NCBI GenBank assembly: GCA_002441005.1
Contig: DJWO01000001.1
Coordinates: 78,451 to 142,450 of the forward strand
Source of the DNA: Candidatus Aminicenantes bacterium UBA6228
GTDB lineage: Bacteria; Acidobacteriota; Aminicenantia; Aminicenantales; Saccharicenantaceae
DNA length: 64,000 bases
Direction of reading: 5' to 3'
Shown here: positions 36,689-46,636 of the stretch, piece after piece
Layout of the letters: each line of letters starts with the position of its first letter
Position numbering within the stretch: position 1 is the stretch's first letter
The notes under the pieces: model-generated
Told to the model about the DNA's origin: nothing
Databases searched by the model: none
Seen by the model: only the letters and a program-made list of their open reading frames with translations
Made by a program: the position numbers and the translations under genes

Positions 36689-37336
36689 ATGTTTATGCTT
36701 ATTGGCTTTCTGATCGGGTTCTTTGCAGCTGTTCCGGTTGGCCCGGTCAATATTTACATTGTCTCTCAGACTCTCAAGAGAGACTTTTTTCATGGGATGA
36801 TAGCCGGGCTGCTCACTGCCCTGCTTGATCTGACTTTCTGTTTAGTTTCTCTTATTGGCTTCTTTCATATTTCTCTAAATCTTTCAGATTATAGTTTCTG
36901 GCTTAAACTGGCCGCTGGAGCCATCTTGCTTTTTCTTGGCTTGAAATTATTTCACGATGCCAGGGCTTTTAAGCTCAATACCGAAAAAAATGGTCCGGTT
37001 TCCAAAACTGCCCGGCCTCTCTTCGGGGTAATTCTATTGTATGTCTCCAATCCCTCTCTCTACGCTTTCTGGATTGGAGTGGCCGGGGCAGTGAATGCTC
37101 ATGGCCTGCTTAAGAACGGATTCTGGCCAGCTGTCTTCTTCGGTCTATCCTGCGGCCTGGGTGCTCTTCTCTGGTACTTCTTTTTAGTCAGGCTGGTTTC
37201 TCATCATCAAGCCAGATTCCAGGAGACTACTTTTAAAAAATTGTTTATCATCCTGGGACTCTTTTTGATTGGTTTTGCTCTTTTTACTTTTGTTTCAGCC
37301 TTTGCCAATATTAAACTGGCCGGCCAGGTGTTTTGA
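36689..37336 (+). CDS. LysE/RhtB-family exporter
   Basis: The protein of about 215 residues has six membrane helices. The N-terminal LysE signature FFAAVPVGPVNIYIV and the helix pair AGLLTALLDLTFCLVSLIG mark the amino-acid exporter family. An in-frame TTG exists at 36647, but a -10-like TATACT (36659-36664) lies after it. The ATG at 36689 begins directly before the first helix and is preferred. The exported substrate is unknown. The protein resembles the divergent branch in anaerobes rather than classical LysE. Confidence 0.82.
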   Translation: MFMLIGFLIGFFAAVPVGPVNIYIVSQTLKRDFFHGMIAGLLTALLDLTFCLVSLIGFFHISLNLSDYSFWLKLAAGAILLFLGLKLFHDARAFKLNTEKNGPVSKTARPLFGVILLYVSNPSLYAFWIGVAGAVNAHGLLKNGFWPAVFFGLSCGLGALLWYFFLVRLVSHHQARFQETTFKKLFIILGLFLIGFALFTFVSAFANIKLAGQVF

Positions 37337-37377
37337 ATCTGGACTCGATAAAATAGTTTTCTTTTTGCTTACCTTTT

Positions 37378-37386
37378 TGCTAATAT
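37378..37386 (+). promoter_or_regulatory. Possible -10 element directly before addA
   Basis: TGCTAATAT ends only eight bases before the addA ATG (37395), and no purine-rich ribosome site lies between them. If it is used, the transcript would start at or next to the ATG and be leaderless. Confidence 0.3.
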
Positions 37387-37394
37387 CCTAATCT

Positions 37395-40300
37395 ATGACC
37401 GGGGAGTTAATTCTACCAAAAGATACGGAGGTTTCCAGGCCGGAGTTTATCTTACTTGAGGCTTCCGCCGGTACCGGTAAAACTCATGCTCTGACCTTAA
37501 GGTTTGCTCAATTTCTGCTGTCAGATAAAATCAGGAATAACCAGCTCAATCAAATTCTGGCCATCACCTTCACTCATAACGCCGCCAATGAAATGAAAGA
37601 CAGAATAATCGGTTGGCTTAAAGTCACCCACTTTGGGCAGGACACGGCCCGGCTGAAAGACATTAAAGAGCTGGTCAGCCTGCCGGCAGAAGCTTTTCCC
37701 GGCCGGGCCGAAGAAAAGCTGGAATATCTTTTTGACCATTACAGCGACTTTCAGGTCACAACCATTGACAGCTTCATGACCGATGTTTTTAAGGCGTCTG
37801 CCATAGAAATGGGCTTCAGCCCTGACTTTGGCATTACTCTCAATACCGCCCCGGTCATCAATTACGCCTTTTACCGGTATTTAAGAAATATTACAGCCGA
37901 ATCACAAGATGGACAGTTATTGCTCAGGATTACGGATAGCCTTAAAGAAATGAAAGGCAGCGATAAAGCCTTCCTCTGGAATCCGGCTGATGAAATTCTC
38001 GAGACCTTTACTCAGTTTTATCGAAAACTGGAGGCTCTTTACCGCCAGCCTGAAATTAAAAGACCGGAGGAGTTCCAGCTGGAGCTCGAGAAAGCTGAAC
38101 GTGACTGGCATGGCTCTCTACAAAAATTGCGTCAGCTCTTGATAAATACACCTCTGGAAAGAGCTGAGCGCTCGGCCATCTGGCGACGTTTGAACTCAGA
38201 TAATATAAGGGATTGGTTCGATTGCTCGTTTAAAACTGACCCTGTCAAAAAAACAGAATCGCCTGATCGGCTGGCGATTTATCAGGAAGTTAATAAAGGC
38301 CTGAATGCTTTTAAAGAAAAGCTAAAAAAATATAAAAGGCTCTATGCCGCCTCTTATTTTCAGCCTCATCTTCAGGTTTATCACCGGCTCCTCGACCGTC
38401 TGGATTTTATCAAAAAAGAAAAGGGCCTGATTTTTCTGGACGATGTCAATCGCCATCTGGCTGCTTATCTTCAGACCGGCGTGGTGCCCGACATCTATCT
38501 TTGCCTCGGTGGCCAGATTTACCATTTCCTGATTGATGAATTTCAGGATACCTCCCCTATTCAATGGAAGAATCTGGTACCACTGATCGATAATGCCCTT
38601 TCCCAGGGTGGAAGTTTGTTCATCGTTGGCGACACCAAACAGGCAATTTATGGCTTCCGGGAAGCTGATTATCAGATCATGGTTGACCTGAAAAAAGGGG
38701 ACGAAAAATTCTATTCAGTTGAGGTCTGTGTCAAACCGCTGGTTACCAACCGCCGTAGCCGGCAAGCTATCCTTGATTTTGTCTCGAGCATTTTCCCCAA
38801 AGGAATTAAGAGCCTGGATGTCGGCCAGGATAATAAGAAAATGGCTGATAAGATAGAGCCCTGGAAGCAAGCCGCCAACAGCAGCGGGCTGGATAACTTC
38901 GAATGTCAGGGAGTTGAGGATAAAACTCAAGGTGGCGGTGACATTTTTCCCGGTTACGTGGAAATGGAGTTTTTTCAACCGCCCCAAAAATCAAAAAATA
39001 AGGACGAACAGACCGAAGATAATGGCGAAGAAGTTCCCTCCGGGCCGGAGGCCGAAGAAGAGGTTGAGCTGGAAGACGCAGCCCTCAAAAAAAGAGTTCA
39101 GGAACTGATCCCTGATCTTCAAAAACGTGGCTATGACCTCTCGGATATAACCATTTTAGCCTACAAAAACGAGACGGTGGTCAGAGCCGCCTCCTGGTTA
39201 AATGAGAAACAAATCCCCTTTGTGACCTTTTCTTCACTTGATATCAGACAGCGGCCGGTTATTAAAGAAATTATGGCTCTGTTGCAGTTTCTTGATTTTC
39301 CACTCGATAATCTGAACTTTTCTACTTTTCTTCTTGGCGGTCTTTTTCAAAACAAGCTCAGAGCTGATGGCCATTCCGGGCAAGAAAGGGAGAAACTTGC
39401 GGAATTCATTCTGGAAACCAGGCTCAGGAGCGGCCAGAAAGATTATCCCCTTTACACTTATTTCAAGCAAAAATATCAGGATCTCTGGGAATCATATTTT
39501 GAGCCTCTTTACAGGACAGTTGGCTATTTGCCTCTTTATGATCTGGTCAGCGAGATTTACCGCACCTTTTCTGTTTTTGATCCCGGCCTTACCGGTGATG
39601 AACAGTCTTCGCTGATTAAACTTCTGGAAGTTATAAAACAATTTGAGGGTGAGGGCGGCAGCAATCTCCGGGATTTTATGCGATTTTCCGGAGAAGAAAC
39701 AGAAGACACTTCAGTTTGGACAGTGGATGTGCCCGAAAGTATTAAGGCGGTCAGGATTATGACCATCCATAAGGCCAAGGGACTTGAATCCCCGGTGATC
39801 ATTTTGCTTCTCTACCGCGAACAAAGCCAGTCTATTCCCTTTTTCCTTAAAGAAGAAGATAGCGGCCAGGGGCCGGCCCGGGTAAAGGTTCTTAAGCTTT
39901 CTAAAGACATCATTTCCGACGATGAAGAATTAAAAGAAATCCACCAAGAAGCCACCAGAAAGGAACTGGCCAATCGGTTGAATACTTTTTACGTCGCCCT
40001 GACCAGAGCTAAAGAAGAGCTTTATATTTTAGGGCAGCGTGGCCAAAAAAATTATTTCCCTTTTAACTTTTTAGAATCATTAGGTTTTCCACTAGATCAG
40101 AAATTTCAATCGGCCGAAGAGAAGCCGGCCAGAAAAGCCAGGCAAACAGCTGGCGGCCTTCCCGGCCAGCTGGAAATGCCGAATCCACCTCTCAGTTTTC
40201 TCCATGAAGCTCCGGACAGATTCCGTCTGGTTAAAAATCTTCCCCATTACCGTCAGGAGAGGCGTGGTGAGTTAATTCATGCCATCCTCGAGAAAATTGA

Positions 40301-40712
40301 TTTCCTGGAAGAGAACCTTGAGGAGCAACTGGAAAAAATCATCTCTGACCGGGCCTTCCGAAAATATCAGGCAGAAGAAAAGGAAGAGGCCAGAAAATCT
40401 CTCCTCCAGTTTTTAAAGAGACCGGAGGTGGCTGAATTTTTTAGACAGCGGCCGGGCCGGGAGGTAAGAACAGAAGCCGATATGGTAAATAGACAAGGTG
40501 AGCTTTACCGCACTGACCGCCTGCTGATCGAGCCTGAAGTCATCTCGATTATTGATTTTAAAACAGGCCAGTTCTCCGATGAGGCTATTAAAAAAGGTCA
40601 CGCCAGGCAGGTAAAAAACTATAAGGCTATTCTCGAAGAAATATATCCAGGCAGAAAGATAAGTGGCTGGCTTCTTTATATTGATTCTGCTGAGCGGGAG
40701 GAGGTTCTTTGA
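37395..40712 (+). CDS. addA: AddA-like UvrD/RecB-family helicase-nuclease
   Basis: The 1105-residue protein has SF1 helicase motifs. They are Walker A EASAGTGKTHAL, FLIDEFQDTSPIQW (Walker B), VGDTKQAIYGFREAD, TIHKAKGLESPVII and FYVALTRAKEEL. A C-terminal PD-(D/E)xK nuclease domain has IIDFKTG and the helix QVKNY. A charged low-complexity insertion lies at about 530-560. Together with the next gene it forms a two-subunit AddAB-type complex that resects double-strand breaks for RecA loading. The start lacks an evident ribosome site. The pair overlaps by four bases. Confidence 0.93.
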   Translation: MTGELILPKDTEVSRPEFILLEASAGTGKTHALTLRFAQFLLSDKIRNNQLNQILAITFTHNAANEMKDRIIGWLKVTHFGQDTARLKDIKELVSLPAEAFPGRAEEKLEYLFDHYSDFQVTTIDSFMTDVFKASAIEMGFSPDFGITLNTAPVINYAFYRYLRNITAESQDGQLLLRITDSLKEMKGSDKAFLWNPADEILETFTQFYRKLEALYRQPEIKRPEEFQLELEKAERDWHGSLQKLRQLLINTPLERAERSAIWRRLNSDNIRDWFDCSFKTDPVKKTESPDRLAIYQEVNKGLNAFKEKLKKYKRLYAASYFQPHLQVYHRLLDRLDFIKKEKGLIFLDDVNRHLAAYLQTGVVPDIYLCLGGQIYHFLIDEFQDTSPIQWKNLVPLIDNALSQGGSLFIVGDTKQAIYGFREADYQIMVDLKKGDEKFYSVEVCVKPLVTNRRSRQAILDFVSSIFPKGIKSLDVGQDNKKMADKIEPWKQAANSSGLDNFECQGVEDKTQGGGDIFPGYVEMEFFQPPQKSKNKDEQTEDNGEEVPSGPEAEEEVELEDAALKKRVQELIPDLQKRGYDLSDITILAYKNETVVRAASWLNEKQIPFVTFSSLDIRQRPVIKEIMALLQFLDFPLDNLNFSTFLLGGLFQNKLRADGHSGQEREKLAEFILETRLRSGQKDYPLYTYFKQKYQDLWESYFEPLYRTVGYLPLYDLVSEIYRTFSVFDPGLTGDEQSSLIKLLEVIKQFEGEGGSNLRDFMRFSGEETEDTSVWTVDVPESIKAVRIMTIHKAKGLESPVIILLLYREQSQSIPFFLKEEDSGQGPARVKVLKLSKDIISDDEELKEIHQEATRKELANRLNTFYVALTRAKEELYILGQRGQKNYFPFNFLESLGFPLDQKFQSAEEKPARKARQTAGGLPGQLEMPNPPLSFLHEAPDRFRLVKNLPHYRQERRGELIHAILEKIDFLEENLEEQLEKIISDRAFRKYQAEEKEEARKSLLQFLKRPEVAEFFRQRPGREVRTEADMVNRQGELYRTDRLLIEPEVISIIDFKTGQFSDEAIKKGHARQVKNYKAILEEIYPGRKISGWLLYIDSAEREEVL

Positions 40713-43702
40713 AAGTAACCATTGTTCCGGCCGGGGTTAATCTCATCGAGCTTTTGGCCAGACACTTAGTGGCTTCCTCTACTGACTTCAGCCGTATCCT
40801 GGTCGTTTTCCCCGAGCAAAGGCCAGGTCATTATCTGAGGAAGACTCTCGGCGAAATGATCGGCCGCAGTTTCCTGCCTCCCTCTATCTTTTCCCTGGAT
40901 GAGTTTATTGATTTTTCCTACAGCCGCTTTCTTCAGAGAGATGAACCTCTGCTCGAAACGGTGGAGGCGATCAGCCTCTTATATAACTTAAATGAGGCCA
41001 ATCTGGAAAACTCTTTTCGCGGGCAGAAAGAGTCGAGGCTGACCTTTGATGAGTTTTTCCCCATCGGCAATAAGATTTTTCAGGATCTCGAAGAACTCAA
41101 AATGGGGTTGATAACCCCGGATAAGTTTCTGGCCATAGATGAGCTGGCCGGTGAAAAAATACCGGAGAAAACCAGAGCCAGACTGCAGAAAATGTCTTAT
41201 TTTTATGAGCATTTTTACCGGGAGGTGGAACGCCAGGGCTTTTCAACTCCGGCCAGCCGGCTCGAAAAAGTTCTGGAAAAAATTGAACCTGGCTGGTTTA
41301 GCTCCTTTGATGAAGTTATTCTGGCCGGTTTTTACCTTCTGACCTCCGCCGAATTTGAACTGCTCAATAAAGTGCTGGAGGCAGAAAGAACCCGGTTATT
41401 TGTCCTCAAAGGGACCGGCTGGGAAGACCTGCTGAAAAGAATCAGAGCTGACCGGTCAGAAATAGAGGAAATTGACGGACCGGAAGGAATAGCCGAGCCA
41501 GAGCTTGAATTCAATCAGAGCCCGGACGGTCATGGCCAGCTTTTTCATCTAAATAGTCTTCTTCAGGATAAAATTTCCCGGCCTTCCGAGCTCAGCGAAA
41601 AACAGGTTATTGTCCTCCCGGCAGTTGAGACTTTAATTCCGGTTGTCGAACAGACCCTGGCCCGGCTGCCAGAGACCGGTTACAATATTTCTGTCGGTTA
41701 TCCCCTGACCAGAACCCCACTATATAATTTCTTTGACTCGCTTTTTAAGCTGCTGGAAACAGCTGAAGAAGACAGCTCAGATGGAGCTTCGGCTCGGCCG
41801 CCAGAAGAAAGGTTCAGGCTCTATGTCTCCGATTATCTTAATTTTGTGCTTCATCCTTATACCAAAAATATCTATTTCCCGACGACACCCAGGACAGCTG
41901 AACACACCAGAATACTCTTTCATCTCATGGAAAATAATTTTAACCAGAAAAAAGGCCGGCTTTTCTGGTCGCTGGAGGAAATGGCTGCTGATCCAGATCT
42001 CAGGGACAGTCTGGAAAAATACACCGGCGAAAATCCGGCCTATCCTCGAAGCTCCGAATTCATTCAGCATCTTCGCTCGATACACCAGCAGACCATTATT
42101 CCCTTCCTGAGCCTTAAAAATATCAATGACTTCGCAGCCAAATTAATTGGTCTTCTGGATTTTATTTCAGAAGAAAGCACTGCGCCTCTTCATGTTTTAT
42201 TTGAGCCTTATGCCCGGGCCTTTTACCAGCAACTGGAAATTCTCCAGAGCCAGCTTCTGACCAGACAGAAATTCAGCCGGCGCTCTGGTTATTTTCAGCT
42301 ATTCCGGCGTTTGTTTTCTGAGGCCCGCGTCCGCTTTCCAGGCACACCGCTTCGTGGCCTGCAGGTCCTTGGTTTCTGGGAAACGCGCTGCCTCCAGTTT
42401 GATGATGTCTATCTTCTCGATCTGAACGATGATGTTCTGCCCGGGACGAGCAAAGTTGATTCGCTTCTTCCTGCACCCTTAAGAAAGGCTCTTGGCCTCC
42501 GTTATCATGAAAATCTGGAAAAAAGAATTGAATATTATCTCAGCCTGTTAGTGGCCGGAGCAAAGAACATTCATTATTTCTTTATCGAAAATGATGAAAA
42601 ACAGAAAAGCCGCTATATAGAAAAATCCCTCTGGAAAAAGCAAAAGAAAGAAAAAGAAACAGACGAAAATAAATATATTAAAAAAGTCAGCTATCGTCTT
42701 GCTCTCCAGACACCAAACCCGCCCGATATCCCCAAGACAGAAAAAATCCTCGGCTATCTCGACAATATGACCTTCAGCGCTTCCAGCCTGAATACCTATC
42801 TTAAGTGTCCGGTCGAGTTTTTCTATGCCCACGTTCTCGGGCTGAGTGAAAAAGAAGAACTGGCCGAATCGCTGGAAAGTAGCGAAATCGGGACGCTGGT
42901 TCATGCCATTTTAAGACAGTATTTCTGGCCTGACCTGAAGAAAAAAATGCTACCCGAATCGGATACCGACAGGTTAAAAACTCTGATTGATGCCGAATTT
43001 AACCAGCGGCGTTATCCTTCACCGCTCACCGGCAGTCTCTTTTTGATGAGAAAACAGATAGAACAACATTTAGAGGAATTTCTCCTGGCTTACCAGCAAA
43101 AAGTGGCCGGCGAGCTCCAGGCTGCCGGACAGAATCTAATCCTGCTGGCGCTGGAAAAAGATCTGAAACTCGATTATAAGCTGGGCCAAAGGACCTTTCA
43201 GTTCAAGGGAAAGATTGACCGGATAGAAAAGCGCGGCGAGTATCTTTGTCTCCTTGATTATAAGACTTCAGCCAGCGAAAAGAACCAGGTAATTAATATT
43301 GATAAGCTCGAGCTTGGAGATCGAAGCTCCTGGCCCCAGGCCATAAAAAGTTTACAGCTTCCTTTCTATCAGCTTCTGGCTTCAGCCAAATATAAACTGC
43401 CGCCCGAAGATATTTATTCAGCGGTCATCATTCTGGGCAGGAACCATCTCAACGAAAAGATTGAATATTCGCCGCTTAAAGGCAGAAAAGGAAGCAAGCC
43501 AAAAGGCCAGGTGGAGAAAATTTTCCCTTTATCGGAATCAGATGAAGAGAAGCTAAAGCGTCAGCAATATTTCCGGTTGATAGAACAGGTGATTGATCAA
43601 TTGCTGCTGGAAATTGTCGATAGCAACCAGCCCTTTTCAGCCAGATTCAAGGCCGAAGACAGCTGCACCTATTGTCCCTTTACCAGCTTTTGTGGCCAGT
43701 AA
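40709..43702 (+). CDS. addB: AddB-like nuclease subunit with iron-sulfur cluster
   Basis: The 997-residue protein starts from a TTG overlapping the addA stop, preceded by GGAGGAGG. The N-terminal helicase-like half has no Walker A (PAGVNLIELL takes its place), so it is likely an inactivated helicase scaffold, as in many AddB proteins. The C-terminal PD-(D/E)xK nuclease has LLDYKTSAS. An iron-sulfur set consists of one cysteine in YLKCPVEFFYAHVLGL and three in CTYCPFTSFC. It pairs with AddA for break processing. Whether the pair recognises a Chi-like sequence cannot be told. Confidence 0.9.
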   Translation: MKVTIVPAGVNLIELLARHLVASSTDFSRILVVFPEQRPGHYLRKTLGEMIGRSFLPPSIFSLDEFIDFSYSRFLQRDEPLLETVEAISLLYNLNEANLENSFRGQKESRLTFDEFFPIGNKIFQDLEELKMGLITPDKFLAIDELAGEKIPEKTRARLQKMSYFYEHFYREVERQGFSTPASRLEKVLEKIEPGWFSSFDEVILAGFYLLTSAEFELLNKVLEAERTRLFVLKGTGWEDLLKRIRADRSEIEEIDGPEGIAEPELEFNQSPDGHGQLFHLNSLLQDKISRPSELSEKQVIVLPAVETLIPVVEQTLARLPETGYNISVGYPLTRTPLYNFFDSLFKLLETAEEDSSDGASARPPEERFRLYVSDYLNFVLHPYTKNIYFPTTPRTAEHTRILFHLMENNFNQKKGRLFWSLEEMAADPDLRDSLEKYTGENPAYPRSSEFIQHLRSIHQQTIIPFLSLKNINDFAAKLIGLLDFISEESTAPLHVLFEPYARAFYQQLEILQSQLLTRQKFSRRSGYFQLFRRLFSEARVRFPGTPLRGLQVLGFWETRCLQFDDVYLLDLNDDVLPGTSKVDSLLPAPLRKALGLRYHENLEKRIEYYLSLLVAGAKNIHYFFIENDEKQKSRYIEKSLWKKQKKEKETDENKYIKKVSYRLALQTPNPPDIPKTEKILGYLDNMTFSASSLNTYLKCPVEFFYAHVLGLSEKEELAESLESSEIGTLVHAILRQYFWPDLKKKMLPESDTDRLKTLIDAEFNQRRYPSPLTGSLFLMRKQIEQHLEEFLLAYQQKVAGELQAAGQNLILLALEKDLKLDYKLGQRTFQFKGKIDRIEKRGEYLCLLDYKTSASEKNQVINIDKLELGDRSSWPQAIKSLQLPFYQLLASAKYKLPPEDIYSAVIILGRNHLNEKIEYSPLKGRKGSKPKGQVEKIFPLSESDEEKLKRQQYFRLIEQVIDQLLLEIVDSNQPFSARFKAEDSCTYCPFTSFCGQ

Positions 43703-43775
43703 ATTAAGAACCGGTAAACTTTTTTGAGCGGATTTTCGTTTAACTTTAAAACATCTGAAAATGAAAGGTTGATAA

Positions 43776-43973
43776 ATGATCAAGTTCTTACTCTGGTTGA
43801 TTTTATTCGTTCTGTGCTGGCCACTGGCTCTGGCAGCATTGATTCTATACCCAATAGTCTGGCTTCTGTCTCTGCCTTTCCGCTTGCTGGGCATTACCGT
43901 CAAAGCAGTTTTTGACCTGCTCAAAGCGATTTTGACCCTGCCTGCCCGTTGCCTGAAGAAGCTGGCCGCTTAA
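43776..43973 (+). CDS. Small membrane protein
   Basis: The 65-residue protein consists of a long hydrophobic N-terminal segment (about 3-34, probably two short helices) and an amphipathic basic C terminus (ILTLPARCLKKLAA). AAAGG lies nine bases before the ATG. No family is recognised. It stands alone after addB with 73 bases between them. Confidence 0.55.
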   Translation: MIKFLLWLILFVLCWPLALAALILYPIVWLLSLPFRLLGITVKAVFDLLKAILTLPARCLKKLAA

Positions 43974-44204
43974 GAGAAAGAAAGGCTGGTTTCGCTAAGA
44001 CCTGATTGAAGCCGGCTCGTTTGATCCGGTGGCCAGTGGATAGGCGGGTAGGCGGTGGTATCTTATGTTTTTTTATTCACTTATCTCTCTACTCTTTATC
44101 TTTTCTTCTTTTGCCCTTCTATTTTCCCCGGCCAAAGAAAAACCTCTTTGGCCCTGAACCCGGTCATTAGCTTTGTCCCTTCAGCTGGGATAAAATTAAG
44201 AGCC

Positions 44205-45500
44205 ATGGAACTCAGAATAGAAAAAATAGTTTATCCTGGCCGGGCTCTCGGCCTTCATGAGGGGCGGGTTGTTTTTACCGATGAAGGTCTGCCAGGCGAA
44301 CTGATCAGAGTTGAAATTCTGGCTGAGAGAAAAAACTTTCTCGAGGCAAAAACCGTGGAGATTCTTGAACCGGTACCTGGCCGAATCGAACCTCGCTGCT
44401 CTCATTACCGGGCCTGCTCTCCCTATCAGATTATGACCTACGAACTCGAAACTAAAATCAAATCAGGGCAGCTGGCTGAAATTCTCAGCCGTTTTAAAGT
44501 TCCATACCCTCCCGCCGGTGGAAAATTGCCTGACCTTGTCCCTTCACCTCAAATTTACGGTTACCGAAATAAAATCAAGCTGGCTGTTGTCTGGGAAAGC
44601 CCGCAGCCATTTCTGGCCTACCATGAACCAGGCTCTCTAACTGACCTTCTGCCGGTCGAAAACTGCGCTCTGGTCAGTAGCGAAGCAAATTTCCTGCTCT
44701 CCGCATTTAAAGAATTAATCGAGACTTCTCCCCTTCCCGCCATCAGCCAGATTGAAATCCGCCAGAGCTTCTCCTCAAGAGCACTTCTGGCCATCCTTTA
44801 TAGTGAAAACAAACTGGGCCTGACTGAAGCGGCCCGCAGGTGGTTGCCCCGGTTGAGTGCCCAGCCTGGCCTGACAGGTGTTGCTGGCCTTCTTAACCGC
44901 GACCCTGGAGCCAGGCCGGTTCCTATCTACGGTCAGCTCGATCTTGAGGAAAAATTCGAAAAAGTTAGCCTGCGTTATGGCCCTGCATGCTTTTTCCAGG
45001 TTAATCCGCTGCAGTTACTTAAAGTGGTCGAGGAGCTTAAGACCTGGCTTAAAGAAAGTAAGCCGGCTCGCCTTCTCGATTTATATGCCGGTGTGGGCAC
45101 CTTCAGTTTTTTTCTTTCCAACCTGGCTTCAGAGGTTCTGGCCGTAGAATCAGAGCCAGCCAATGTCTTTTATTTTAAGGAGAATCTTAGACTGAACGAG
45201 GCCGCCGATATCAAGCTCGCCGCCGGGCACGTCGAGCAGAGACTGAAAGAAATAACCACCTTCCAGCCGGAGGTGGCGATGCTCGACCCTCCACGTAAGG
45301 GTCTCGAGCCGGAGTTAATTGTCACTTTAAAAAAGATTCCCCTGCGCTCAATTTTTTATCTTTCCTGCGATCCGGCCACTCTGGCTCGTGATCTAAACCG
45401 GTTTCGGCCAGAATTTGAGCCCCAAACCATCAGGGCTTTTGACTTTTTCCCCCGAACACCGCATCTTGAAGTCTTAAGCCGGCTCGAACGGGCAGATTAA
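44205..45500 (+). CDS. TrmA/RlmD-family RNA (uracil-C5) methyltransferase
   Basis: The ATG at 44205 gives 431 residues beginning with a TRAM-like domain (MELRIEKIVYPGRALGL). The methyltransferase part has LDLYAGVGTFSF, MLDPPRKGLEP and the catalytic-cysteine segment FYLSCDPATLARDL. The family's four-cysteine iron-sulfur site is incomplete: CSHYRACSPYQ has Tyr where the third cysteine (CxxC) is usual. An upstream in-frame extension to 44055 encodes a non-conserved hydrophobic stretch and is rejected. The target is a uracil in 23S rRNA or tRNA. Confidence 0.88.
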   Translation: MELRIEKIVYPGRALGLHEGRVVFTDEGLPGELIRVEILAERKNFLEAKTVEILEPVPGRIEPRCSHYRACSPYQIMTYELETKIKSGQLAEILSRFKVPYPPAGGKLPDLVPSPQIYGYRNKIKLAVVWESPQPFLAYHEPGSLTDLLPVENCALVSSEANFLLSAFKELIETSPLPAISQIEIRQSFSSRALLAILYSENKLGLTEAARRWLPRLSAQPGLTGVAGLLNRDPGARPVPIYGQLDLEEKFEKVSLRYGPACFFQVNPLQLLKVVEELKTWLKESKPARLLDLYAGVGTFSFFLSNLASEVLAVESEPANVFYFKENLRLNEAADIKLAAGHVEQRLKEITTFQPEVAMLDPPRKGLEPELIVTLKKIPLRSIFYLSCDPATLARDLNRFRPEFEPQTIRAFDFFPRTPHLEVLSRLERAD

Positions 45501-45526
45501 CTTCTGGCTGATCACTTACTTGCTGC

Positions 45527-46555
45527 TTATTGAAATTTTCCGGCCAGCTGGCCGCAGGCAGCAGCAATGTCCATCCCTTTTGACTGCCTGATGGTCACCC
45601 GAACTTTTCTTTCCTCCAGCCACATCTTAAACCGCTCAACTTCTTCTTCCGCCGGCGGCTGCCATTTAAAGCCAGCAACCGGACTATAGGCAATGAGATT
45701 TACTTTAGCTTTTAGCCGGCGCGAAATGGCAGCCAGGGCTTCGGCGTCATAAAGTGAATCATTAAAGCCACCGATAACAATGTATTCCAGCGTGAGCTGC
45801 CGCCCGCCCGCCTGAAGGTAATCCTCGGCCGCTTTGATCAGTTCCTCCAGCGGATATTTTTTGTTGACCGGCATCAGCTTGCTCCTTTTTTCTTCGAGGG
45901 CACTGTGAATGGATAGCGATAGGTTAATCTGCAAATCAAAGTTCATCAGTTTCTTTAAAGCCGGTATCAGACCGACCGTAGAAACAGTTATCCGCCTGGC
46001 CCCGATAGCCAATCCTTGCTGGTCGTTTAGAATTCTTATGGCTTTAAGCCCATTATCCAGATTATCCAGAGGCTCACCCATACCCATCAGGACGAGGTTG
46101 GTTGGCTGATGACCATAGTTATATTTGAGGTTTAAAACCTGCGAGACAATTTCCCCGGCCTCCAGATTTCGCTTGAAGCCATGGAGCCCGCTGGCACAAA
46201 AAGCACAGTGGAATTTGCAACCGACCTGGGTAGAAAGGCAAAAGGTCTGCCTCTTTCCGGCTGGAATCATGACCGTCTCAATAAAATTGCCGTCCAGAAG
46301 CTCAAAAAGATATTTGACCGTTCCATCCTTAGAACTGACTTTCTCCTTTAGCTGGAGGGGGTTAATTATAAAATCCGCCTCAAGTTGCTGCCTCAAGTCG
46401 AGTGGTAAATCAGTAAATTCCGACGGCTGGCTCTTCCCGGCTTGATAAACCCACCTGAAAATCTGGCCGGCCCGGTATGACGGCTGTCCGCTTCTCCTGA
46501 GATAGTTTTCGACTTCGGCCCTGGTCAAAGAGGTTAAAAGCTTCCTGTCGCTCAT
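45527..46555 (-). CDS. rlmN: Dual-specificity RNA methyltransferase RlmN
   Basis: The 342-residue radical-SAM enzyme has C113-x3-C117-x2-C120 (VGCKFHCAFCAS) and GMGEPLDNLD. The methyl-carrying cysteine is near the C terminus in GMDIAAACGQL. It makes 2-methyladenosine in 23S rRNA (A2503) and in tRNA (A37). Length and motifs are standard. It converges with the TrmA-like gene with 26 bases between the stops. Confidence 0.95.
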   Translation of the reverse strand: MSDRKLLTSLTRAEVENYLRRSGQPSYRAGQIFRWVYQAGKSQPSEFTDLPLDLRQQLEADFIINPLQLKEKVSSKDGTVKYLFELLDGNFIETVMIPAGKRQTFCLSTQVGCKFHCAFCASGLHGFKRNLEAGEIVSQVLNLKYNYGHQPTNLVLMGMGEPLDNLDNGLKAIRILNDQQGLAIGARRITVSTVGLIPALKKLMNFDLQINLSLSIHSALEEKRSKLMPVNKKYPLEELIKAAEDYLQAGGRQLTLEYIVIGGFNDSLYDAEALAAISRRLKAKVNLIAYSPVAGFKWQPPAEEEVERFKMWLEERKVRVTIRQSKGMDIAAACGQLAGKFQ

Positions 46556-46636
46556 GAGGCCAATCCTTCTTTAAGCCAAGTCAAACCAGCCGGAAAGTTC
46601 CGCCGTTAGTTTCACTGGCCATTACCTGCCCTATTC

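Noticed and set aside
44055..44204. In-frame hydrophobic extension of the TrmA-like methyltransferase
   Set aside because: A cytosolic RNA enzyme should begin with its TRAM-like domain at 44205; the extension resembles no domain.
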